From Deltaproteobacteria bacterium ADurb.Bin207 (lineage in GTDB: Bacteria; Myxococcota_A; Polyangia; Polyangiales; Polyangiaceae), in contig MWCO01000010.1 of the NCBI GenBank assembly GCA_002070115.1, forward strand, positions 62,001 to 126,000: a stretch of DNA of 64,000 nucleotides. Reading direction: 5' to 3'. Below the pieces are notes generated by a model. It saw nothing but the letters and a program-made list of their open reading frames with translations, ran no database searches and had not been told where the DNA came from. Shown here one piece after another: positions 1 to 6,958 of the stretch. Within the stretch, counting starts at the first letter, position 1; every line of letters begins with the position of its first letter. A program made the translations under genes and the position numbers.

Positions 1-1862
1 CCTTGAAAAACGCCTTGTTCGGGTGGGAGCAACGGGTCGATGAAAGGAAAGCTCAAAGGGCATCGATGCACTCGCGCTTCGGCAACTCCAGCGACCGTAG
101 GGGCATCCCCACCATTGGCCCATGCGGTTTCGCATTCAAGTTCATCGAGGGGACGACCATCGATCATGACGTTCGCAGAGGCAGGAGCCGTCACGATGAG
201 AAAGTCGAAAGCATACTTGTCCGGTGTCAAAAAAACGTAATCTTTTCGGTACTGTTGCGTGGGCGGGATGAGGACCAAGCTTGGGTCCCCCCCGGGATAG
301 GGTCGACGCACTCCCGCGGCATCTTGGCTTGCTTGAATGGAGGCGAGTGTGATCGGGCGGTCCGCGGCGAGGGCAAAGTCGTGATAAGAGACAAGATCGA
401 CGTAAGCTCCCCGAGACGGAAGCACCCATTGATCGTCTGGTTCGGGCAGGTTGGTAACGATGGTCGTTGGCCCCTCGGCAGACAGGGCGAGAACGCGGTA
501 GTATTCTGGTTCGGGAACCACGGAGATCAACGCGCCGGCTGCTGCGACGGCTTTGCTTCGGTTGGGGCTATGCGGCGCAATGAACGTCGTACCCGCGGTT
601 CGCAGCGGATCGAGTTGTTCTTCGAGGTGGTCGGCACAGCAAGAACGATCCGCGAGGCGTTTGAAATGCGGAGCATCGGCAGCTTCTGCCCCGGAGAAAA
701 CGACGATCGGTTGATCCGATTCGATCAGCGAACCTGTGAAATCCGACAAGAAATCACCGGTTTCCAGATTGAGGACGTCGAAGGGTTGCAGCACGACCTC
801 CAGGGTATCGGCTGGTGCAAGGGGGCCTATATTTTCTCCAGCCACCACATGCGTTGCGGAGGTGAAACGAACGTGGGTATCGGGGCGCGTTCCGATCATG
901 GTGACGAACGCTTGGAGTTGAATTGGCGACACTGGATTGAAATTGGTATCCGGATCGTCGGTGATGGCAATGGTCTGAGGCCAACCGAGCACGACGTATC
1001 CCAATTCCATCAAGCCGCTGCCGGGCAGTGCTTCCACGGGCTTGAGCAAGGAGGCATCGTTGGAAAACACATTGACGTTATCGAGTGGATTGAATTGATA
1101 CGCGACCACCGGCACATGGCTTTGCACGCGATAGGCTTGTCGGGTCAGGGCCGTGCCGGGTCCGGTATCAAAAGAGCCGTGGGCACTGCCGTCCACTTCT
1201 CGTGGTCCGAGCAAAAACACGTGCAATCCGTAGGGCGGTATAGAGGCTTCCCCCACCGTTCGTGGTTGGGAAGGCGCTCCTACGGGCGCATCGTCGAGTT
1301 CCACAACGACACTGGCAAACAGGTCGGATTGAGGATTGGAAACAACGACAGCAAACTGTTGTGCCGCGGCGTTGGAGTCTGGACTGACGTTGGCATTGTC
1401 GAGATCGGCAGCCCAGTATTCACAGCCCACATTGCTTTTTACGACAGAAGCTTGGGAACAAAGATGCGTACACAGTCCATTTCGGCATGCGTATCCGTCC
1501 GTGGTGTCGCAAAAACCCGCGGGGTCGAAGCCTGACCCATCCTGACGACAAACCAGAACGGTCTGTTCATCGCAGTCTCTGGCTGAAGGCAAGCACGCCA
1601 CGCACGAAAGCAACGACGGGGCGCACACCAGTCCACGAGAGGCGCAATCGTCAATGATGTTCCAGCGCGTGCGTCCATCGATCCGGTCACATCGCTGCAG
1701 CCCTGCCTGGCATCGCATGGTGCCGGGTTCGCAGCTTGGTTGCGCGAGGGGAGGCGTGTCATCCCAGCGGTCAGCGCGATCGAAGTGACACTGAAGGTTC
1801 GCAACACACAGCAAGATACCCATTGCCAAGGGAAAAGATTTCGACCCTGTGGCTGGAGCCAT
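1..1862 (-). CDS. IgGFc-binding-domain-type surface protein (3' end outside window)
   Basis: The minus strand is open from 1862 to the window edge, about 620 codons, and the gene continues past base 1. After a short hydrophobic N-terminus comes a Cys-rich stretch (for example CEPGTMRC, CVACLPSARDC, CTHLCSQ). It is followed by GCEYWAADLDNA and a long beta-rich region with phrases such as QFAVVVSNPQ and VPVVAYQFNPLDN. This order matches myxobacterial secreted proteins carrying an IgGFc_binding domain. The real ligand is unknown. The start may be ATG 1862 or ATG 1823; the second sits directly before the hydrophobic segment MGILLCVA. The plus strand of the same DNA is open for 510 codons in the exactly antisense register; that frame has no recognisable protein content and I treat it as a shadow. 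Confidence 0.8.
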   Translation of the reverse strand, partial: MAPATGSKSFPLAMGILLCVANLQCHFDRADRWDDTPPLAQPSCEPGTMRCQAGLQRCDRIDGRTRWNIIDDCASRGLVCAPSLLSCVACLPSARDCDEQTVLVCRQDGSGFDPAGFCDTTDGYACRNGLCTHLCSQASVVKSNVGCEYWAADLDNANVSPDSNAAAQQFAVVVSNPQSDLFASVVVELDDAPVGAPSQPRTVGEASIPPYGLHVFLLGPREVDGSAHGSFDTGPGTALTRQAYRVQSHVPVVAYQFNPLDNVNVFSNDASLLKPVEALPGSGLMELGYVVLGWPQTIAITDDPDTNFNPVSPIQLQAFVTMIGTRPDTHVRFTSATHVVAGENIGPLAPADTLEVVLQPFDVLNLETGDFLSDFTGSLIESDQPIVVFSGAEAADAPHFKRLADRSCCADHLEEQLDPLRTAGTTFIAPHSPNRSKAVAAAGALISVVPEPEYYRVLALSAEGPTTIVTNLPEPDDQWVLPSRGAYVDLVSYHDFALAADRPITLASIQASQDAAGVRRPYPGGDPSLVLIPPTQQYRKDYVFLTPDKYAFDFLIVTAPASANVMIDGRPLDELECETAWANGGDAPTVAGVAEARVHRCPLSFPFIDPLLPPEQGVFQ

Positions 1863-1931
1863 CATTCTACACGCCCATGCCCCTCATCGCCCTTGCCTCC
1901 GAACAACGGGAAATGGCCGAGCGAACACGCG

Positions 1932-2222
1932 CTAATTGGTGCTACCGTCGCTCGTGACTCGATTGGCAAGAGACTTCAAGCCTTCGGAATCCACGATGAC
2001 GACATCGAATTTTTCACCGAAGGCCGTCAGCAATTTGTTTTGGAATACGAATCCTTGACCGTGCAAAACGGGCAGTTCGGTATTCGGCTCGAGGCGTTTG
2101 ATATCGAAGACATGAAAAAGCACGGCGGGAATGAATTCATTCCAAAGCGCGCGAGCGGTTTCGGGGTCTTCAAATTGGCAACGCAGACGGTGGTTTCCGA
2201 ATTGATGCAAATGCAGCTTCAT
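1932..2222 (-). CDS. hypothetical protein, 96 aa
   Basis: Not recognised. The protein reads like real coding sequence (charged/hydrophobic alternation, FGEKFDVVIVDSEGLKSLAN near the C-terminus) and has no signal peptide or membrane segment. The ATG at 2222 overlaps the stop of the preceding 52-codon ORF as ATGA, so translational coupling is possible. The same frame is open further upstream to a TTG at 2336 (134 aa), so the start is uncertain. It lies downstream of a frameshifted acylphosphatase gene on the same strand and could itself be a remnant. Confidence 0.5.
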   Translation of the reverse strand: MKLHLHQFGNHRLRCQFEDPETARALWNEFIPAVLFHVFDIKRLEPNTELPVLHGQGFVFQNKLLTAFGEKFDVVIVDSEGLKSLANRVTSDGSTN

Positions 2223-2377
2223 GCGTGGCTCGTGAATGGGTTGAAAAGATGCTTCGTCGATCGGAGCCAGCTTTCGTCCCGGCTCAGAATCTGCCGCATC
2301 ACGGGCAAGACAAGCAGACAAGCCGGTTGGGTGCAAGCGACGATCAGGCTCTGACCCCCAGGAGCATCACCGTTCAT
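2219..2377 (-). CDS. possible small ORF, 52 aa
   Basis: A short frame whose ATG overlaps the stop of the broken acylphosphatase (ATGA) and whose TGA overlaps the ATG of the next ORF (ATGA). The two overlaps are the only support; the peptide has a short hydrophobic middle (ACLLVLPVM) and no known domain. It may be an artefact of the frame structure around a degraded gene, because the acylphosphatase and the 96-aa frame both cross this area. Confidence 0.25.
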   Translation of the reverse strand: MNGDAPGGQSLIVACTQPACLLVLPVMRQILSRDESWLRSTKHLFNPFTSHA

Positions 2378-2669
2378 CGGGTCGTGAAGGTGCCGTCCGT
2401 GGGCAGATCCGCGGGTGAGCCTTCGACCGTATCGACGCGCGACAGCCGCGGTCCGCGATGAAGTTCGATTTCGAACGCTTCCAAGGCAGCGGGAACGCCC
2501 CCGGCATGAATGGCCACGGTGCCGTCGGGGAGGTGGCCGAGCCGATGATGCCCAAAGATACGGCCTTTTTACGCACGAATTCACGGAAACCCACGCGCTG
2601 CACTCGTCCTCGAACGATATATTTTTTTCCGATCACGATATGAGCCCCAAGGTGTGGTTGGTAGCGCAC
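2374..2669 (-). pseudogene. acylphosphatase, frameshifted
   Basis: Acylphosphatases hydrolyse acyl phosphates; the family signature is xRGRVQGVGFR with a catalytic Arg, then (R)NLPDGxVE. The first half is in one frame (IVRGRVQRVGFREFVRKKA, then SLGIIGSA). The second half (HLPDGTVAIHAGG, then LEAFEIELHRGPRLSRVDTV) lies in another minus frame ending at TGA 2374. The break falls at about 2535 and is consistent with loss of 1 or 4 bases. Restoring four bases would give the canonical spacing GSARHLPDG. The position of the usual catalytic Asn is His here. Start is probably a GTG (2669 or about 2638). It could be a true pseudogene or an assembly error. Confidence 0.75.
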
Positions 2670-2754
2670 AGCCCGGGCGACGTCCAGAAGGGAGGCATCG
2701 CAAACGGTGTAAGATCACGGTACGCTCGATCGTTAACGGCAAAAGGACAACGCC

Positions 2755-3054
2755 ATGCCTTCATCGACCCGACTACGCGCCCGTTCGCCCAAGCCAAGAG
2801 CCCACGCCACCACTCCCAACTATCCTCGCCAAAGCATTCTCGTTGGGGTTGCGATGTCTCTCACGGCTTGTATGGGAGCCGCACCAGGTCCATACGCTCC
2901 AGCTACGCCGTCCCAGACCGTAACGGTGAAGTCGGAGGATTCGAGATTTGCGCAGCCGCCCCCCGACGATGTCGTAGAAGACACTGCCCAGCCCGTTCCG
3001 CCTCCGGATCACGATATTCCTCCCCCCGGAGAGGCCCCCGGTCCATTCGAATGA
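2755..3054 (+). CDS. small Pro-rich lipoprotein, 99 aa
   Basis: ATG at 2755. A basic N-terminus (residues 1-25) leads to a hydrophobic segment ILVGVAMSL and the lipobox LTAC, so the mature protein should start at the Cys and be membrane-attached. The rest is a short Pro/Asp/Glu-rich tail with no domain. It is transcribed divergently from the acylphosphatase remnant. Function unknown. Confidence 0.65.
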   Translation: MPSSTRLRARSPKPRAHATTPNYPRQSILVGVAMSLTACMGAAPGPYAPATPSQTVTVKSEDSRFAQPPPDDVVEDTAQPVPPPDHDIPPPGEAPGPFE

Positions 3055-3211
3055 CAGCCGTATCCGTCCTCACCCCTGGCCCCACGGAACGGAGCATATT
3101 AATTCGAGGCGCGCGATACTGTGCTCCGTAAACATCATCGGCAACGTCCCCTGCCCTTTTCCCTTTCCATCACGCCTGGTGTTCCATCGTGGGTTTCATT
3201 TCGCGGGTCCA

Positions 3212-3889
3212 TCACGAAGGCCCGAGATGCTGAAGCGACCAATGGTACATGGTGATCGCGGCGGCCGCTCCGGCGTTGACGGACCGTGTGGAACCATATT
3301 GGCTGATGGCCACGAGCTGTTCACAGCCAGCCACCATTCGTGGCGTCAGGCCAGGCCCCTCGGAACCGAAAATCAGACAGCAATCTCGGGGCAAGCGAAA
3401 CGTCTCCAAAGGAACCGCATTTTCGAAATTATCCACTCCGATGGGTACGATTTGCCTGTCACGCAACCATGAAAAAAACTGCGGTTCATCCGCATGATGA
3501 TGAACCGTCAAGTACCGGTCGGTGACCATGGCACCGCGTCGGTTCCACTTGCGACGCCCCACGATATGTACGCCGGCAACATTGAAGGCATTGGCGGTAC
3601 GGACGATGGAACCGATGTTGAAATCGTGTTCCCAGTTTTGGATGGCGACGTGCAAAGGGTTTCGTCGAGTGTCGAGCACGGCGACGATGGCCTCGTTTTT
3701 CCAATACCGGAAGTTGTCCAACACGTTACGCCGGTCGCCATTGCGTAAGTATTCCGGGTCGAGCCGATCGTCTTCCGGCCACGGCAACGGATGGGGTCCA
3801 ACCCCGACCGTGTGATGGCACGGGTATTCGAAGTCACTCACGCCCTCGTCTGGATGAACGGAGCTGTGAGAAGTTGGGTCATCGCTCAT
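3212..3889 (-). CDS. TrmH/SpoU-family RNA methyltransferase
   Basis: A 225-aa SPOUT methyltransferase that would transfer a methyl group from SAM to a ribose 2'-OH of tRNA or rRNA. The three SpoU motifs are visible: NIGSIVRTANAFNVAGVHIV (motif 1, about residue 93), LIFGSEGPGLTPRMV (motif 2) and ISQYGSTRSVNAGAAAAITM (motif 3, usually xxIPmxGxxxSLNVSVAA). Motif 3 is slightly divergent. An N-terminal region of about 80 residues precedes the catalytic fold. The exact target base cannot be told from sequence. A 393-bp intergenic region lies upstream. Confidence 0.9.
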   Translation of the reverse strand: MSDDPTSHSSVHPDEGVSDFEYPCHHTVGVGPHPLPWPEDDRLDPEYLRNGDRRNVLDNFRYWKNEAIVAVLDTRRNPLHVAIQNWEHDFNIGSIVRTANAFNVAGVHIVGRRKWNRRGAMVTDRYLTVHHHADEPQFFSWLRDRQIVPIGVDNFENAVPLETFRLPRDCCLIFGSEGPGLTPRMVAGCEQLVAISQYGSTRSVNAGAAAAITMYHWSLQHLGPS

Positions 3890-4282
3890 GGAACTACTAA
3901 TTTAACTATGTTTTTCAATATGTTATCGCATTTGCGAAGGCTTTAGCTTCCGGAAGGAAGCGCCAGAGGGTTGGTAGTTCATTGGAGATTCGTTCGTCAA
4001 GGCGGCGAGGATTTTCTCACAGGGCGAGCGCATCGATTATCGATGCCCATGGAAAGAGGTTTCCGCAGCTAGGCAGCCACCTAACAGGGCAGCGCACGGG
4101 TCAAGGTCTCCGACCTGCGGGGAGTGGCTGTCTAACGACCTTTTTCAGAAGTCAGAACTCCAAGGCGCTTGCCCTGAATTTTTTCCGGCTCGACCGGAAA
4201 GCCAGTTCAATTCTCGGGGAAAACGTTGAGCATGAAAAAAAACGTGGTGGCATTGAAAAACATCACGGAGGGGCGAATGAGT
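3890..4282. other. 393-bp intergenic region, partly AT-rich and palindromic
   Basis: No gene is seen. Next to the trmH start it holds an AT-rich stretch (3900-3930) that could be its promoter. At 4030-4046 there is a perfect inverted repeat GCATCGAT-T-ATCGATGC. At 4074-4130 the arms CAGCCAC and GTGGCTG flank an inner hairpin AGGTC-tcc-GACCT. At 4176-4193 there is a hairpin TTTCCGG/CCGGAAA on the minus strand without a following T-run. Confidence 0.5.
4030..4046. repeat. perfect 8+8 bp palindrome
   Basis: GCATCGAT, one central T, ATCGATGC. It lies about 140 bp upstream of the trmH start and could be an operator or a hairpin. No second copy was seen nearby. Confidence 0.6.
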
Positions 4283-4693
4283 TCATCGTCGGATCCAACG
4301 GATCACGTCTTGCAGGAAGGCCACGGCAAACAGACCAAGTGCCGATAGCAAACCGATGAGAAGGGATCGTTCGAAAGAAACGTGGAAGGTGGGGAGCATA
4401 CGTCCGACGATGAAGCCCACGATGATTGGCAAGACATAACGCCAGGGGATTTGGATATTGTCGGGTGTTGCGGCAATGGAATATTTGTCGTTGCGACCGA
4501 AAGCTTTGCGTCGCGCGCTATCCACGTACCTCGCGAGAGCTTCGTTTTGCGCGTGAAGTCGTTCTGGGGCAAGGAGTTGTTCTTTGGGCTGTGGCTGTTG
4601 ACGAAACGGTTCCATGAGCGTTTTCGCACGGGGCAGATAGCTATGGTAGCCAATCATGTTCGGGGAAGCATGTCGATGAGCAAGCGAGGTCAT
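4283..4693 (-). CDS. hypothetical membrane protein, 136 aa
   Basis: Not recognised. The N-terminal 85 residues are polar and include a Gln/Pro-rich stretch. The C-terminal 50 residues hold two likely transmembrane helices (YVLPIIVGFIVGRML and LLIGLLSALGLFAVAFL), ending in a basic IRWIRR. Start could be ATG 4693 or ATG 4615. It lies 66 bp downstream of the next minus-strand gene, so the two may be cotranscribed. Confidence 0.6.
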   Translation of the reverse strand: MTSLAHRHASPNMIGYHSYLPRAKTLMEPFRQQPQPKEQLLAPERLHAQNEALARYVDSARRKAFGRNDKYSIAATPDNIQIPWRYVLPIIVGFIVGRMLPTFHVSFERSLLIGLLSALGLFAVAFLQDVIRWIRR

Positions 4694-4759
4694 GCCGACT
4701 CCGAAGGTGGCACGGCGACGGTCGTAAGGCAGATGGATCGAAGAGGCAGGAGCGGATAG

Positions 4760-5095
4760 CTATGCGAAGGAGACGGAATGCGACTCGAAAGAGGGCAAGC
4801 TTGGTGTAATTCCTTCTGGAAAGGTGAGTTCGAAGCGAGGCAATTCGCGGTCGGGGCTTCGTCGCAACACGAGTTCGGCGAAAGGACCGCCATCGACATC
4901 ATACACGGGCAACGGTCTGATTGGCGGTTTGGGGCTATTGACGATCAACACGGAAAGAGGGGAGACACGAAAGGGTTCGTCCACGAAACGAATGACGGTG
5001 TTTGGCCCGGGAGCCGCTCGCGCGACGATTTCGAAGGGCGATGGGGTGGGATTCACCCGGGGTCTTGCCAAGATACGTGCAAACAGCGATGCCAA
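4760..5095 (-). CDS. hypothetical protein, 111 aa
   Basis: Not recognised. A soluble-looking protein rich in Pro and Val (PSPFEIVARAAPGPNTVIRF and similar), without signal peptide or membrane helix. The proposed start is TTG 5095, because GAGG stands five bases upstream; no ATG lies near the frame start. It is downstream of rtcB on the same strand with a 65-bp gap. Confidence 0.5.
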   Translation of the reverse strand: MASLFARILARPRVNPTPSPFEIVARAAPGPNTVIRFVDEPFRVSPLSVLIVNSPKPPIRPLPVYDVDGGPFAELVLRRSPDRELPRFELTFPEGITPSLPSFESHSVSFA

Positions 5096-5160
5096 GGGAA
5101 CCTCAAACCAGAGTTACGCTCAATGAATCATAGGAAAACGAATAATTCAGCTATATGGGG

Positions 5161-6606
5161 TTAACCTTTGATGACGGCAAGGGGTTCGAGTTTCACGACA
5201 GGTCGGACAAGTCCGGCGCGTGTCATGACGTCAACGACATCCGCCACGTCCTTATACGCTTCTGGGATTTCTTCCGCAACGGTTCGCTTGGACAAAGCGC
5301 GCACCCAGACTCCTTTGGCCTGAAGAGTTTCGAAAATCTTTTTCTTTTTCGACATCTTGAGAGCTGCCTGGCGGGAAAGAACCCTTCCAGCCCCATGGCA
5401 GGCGGACCCCCAAGTATCGTGCAAGGCCTGCTGGGTTCCTACCACCACATAACTATATCGCCCCATATCACCGGGGACGAGCACGGGGTGACCGACGTGC
5501 TGGTACGCTTTGGGAACGTCTGGATGGCCCGCGGGGAAGGCCCGGGTGGCTCCTTTTCGATGCACACACAGCCGCCGTGGTTTGCCATCGACGTTGTGTC
5601 GTTCCCATTTTGCGACGTTGTGGCAGCCGTCATACACAAGGTCCAACCCCAGGGAAGGTTCTGGTTCGGCGAAGAAACGAACGAGCGACTGTCGAACGAA
5701 GTGCGTGAGCATCTGACGATTGGCGAAGGCGTAATTGACCGCGCAGGTCATAGCGTGGAGGTAGGCGATGGCTTCTGGGCTATGCAGGGGAGCGGAGCAC
5801 AGTTGGCGGTCGGGTAATTCGATTTGGTATTTTTCGGAAGCGGCGAGCATCGTACGCAGCGAGTCATCGCAGATTTGGTAACCGAGGCCGCGGCTTCCGG
5901 AATGCAGGAGCACGGTGATACATCCTTGGGAGAGGCCGAATGCGTTTGCGGCTTGCTCGTCGAATACGTCAGCGACCCAGCCAATTTCGCAGAAGTGGTT
6001 TCCGGAGCCCAAGGAGCCGAGTTGAGAAAGGCCGCGTTCTTTGGCGCGCTCGGACACGGTGCCGGGGTTTGCCCCACGCATGGTTCCTCGTTCCTCGGTG
6101 ACATCGAGGTCCGCGGTTCTTCCGAATCCGGACGTGACGGCCCAAGCGGCGCCTTGAACCAGCACGGTTTCGAGTTCTTGGTCGGAAAGAGTCCGGTGGC
6201 TTTTCGAGCCGACGCCGGAAGGCACGGCGCGCAAAAGTTCCGAGGAAAGCGCCGGAAGATGGGGTTGCACGTCCTGGAGCGGGATCCTGGTTCGAAGGAG
6301 GCGCACGCCGCAGTTGATATCGTAGCCAACTCCTCCTGGGGAAATGACTCCGTCGTGCTCATCGAAAGCGGCGACGCCACCGATGGGGAAACCATATCCC
6401 CAATGGATATCGGCCATGGCCAAGGAGTGGTGGACGATGCCTGGCAGATGGGCGACATGGGCGACCTGATCGAGGCTCGCGTCTTTGCGGATATCAGCCA
6501 TCATGGCTTCGGAGGCGAATACCAGGCCGGGCACTCGCATCTTTCCTTGGCATGGAATCCGAATACGGACGTCGTCGATACGTTGAACGCGGATAGCAGA
6601 GCACAT
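5161..6606 (-). CDS. rtcB: RNA-splicing ligase RtcB
   Basis: RtcB joins RNA ends bearing 2',3'-cyclic phosphate or 3'-phosphate to 5'-OH ends, using GTP and Mn2+. All metal/GTP motifs are visible: DINCGVR (metal Cys), GSGNHF, LLHSGSRG, DGCHNVAKWE and HGAGRVLSR, whose His forms the GMP adduct. The N-terminal core HWGYGFPIGGVAAFD is also intact. The frame is open to 6843, but the extra 79 residues are unlike the family. ATG 6606 gives 481 aa, the usual size. No archease or RtcA gene is adjacent, so whether it serves repair or tRNA splicing is unknown. Confidence 0.95.
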   Translation of the reverse strand: MCSAIRVQRIDDVRIRIPCQGKMRVPGLVFASEAMMADIRKDASLDQVAHVAHLPGIVHHSLAMADIHWGYGFPIGGVAAFDEHDGVISPGGVGYDINCGVRLLRTRIPLQDVQPHLPALSSELLRAVPSGVGSKSHRTLSDQELETVLVQGAAWAVTSGFGRTADLDVTEERGTMRGANPGTVSERAKERGLSQLGSLGSGNHFCEIGWVADVFDEQAANAFGLSQGCITVLLHSGSRGLGYQICDDSLRTMLAASEKYQIELPDRQLCSAPLHSPEAIAYLHAMTCAVNYAFANRQMLTHFVRQSLVRFFAEPEPSLGLDLVYDGCHNVAKWERHNVDGKPRRLCVHRKGATRAFPAGHPDVPKAYQHVGHPVLVPGDMGRYSYVVVGTQQALHDTWGSACHGAGRVLSRQAALKMSKKKKIFETLQAKGVWVRALSKRTVAEEIPEAYKDVADVVDVMTRAGLVRPVVKLEPLAVIKG

Positions 6607-6958
6607 GGGGGTGGTCAGGGCGGGAGCTTGGCACCATGGGAAAGCGTCACCAAGGTCAATCCTACAATTGCTGTTGTCGTACGGCAATGTGAGGGCAGCT
6701 ATAAGATGGCGCGAGGGACAAGGTTGACAGTGACGGACGGCTCTTGGGCAAGCGGCGGTCGGAATTCCATCGTGGCAGGAGACGCGGTGCTTGGCAGGAT
6801 AGGAAACCGTGGTAAGGGCGAAGCCATCATCGAACCATGGCATGCATTTGTATCCGGCTTGATTCTGAACCGAATCGTCACCCTTGGTATCCCGACGTGT
6901 GCGGGGGTGTGATTCGTTTGGCTGAAGCTACTTCTTTCATCGTGTGGGGAGACTGGTC

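Noticed and set aside
4176-4193. Rho-independent terminator
   Set aside because: The hairpin lacks a T-run on the side needed by the neighbouring gene.
6607-6843. 79-residue N-terminal extension of RtcB
   Set aside because: Not conserved in the family; ATG 6606 gives the standard length.
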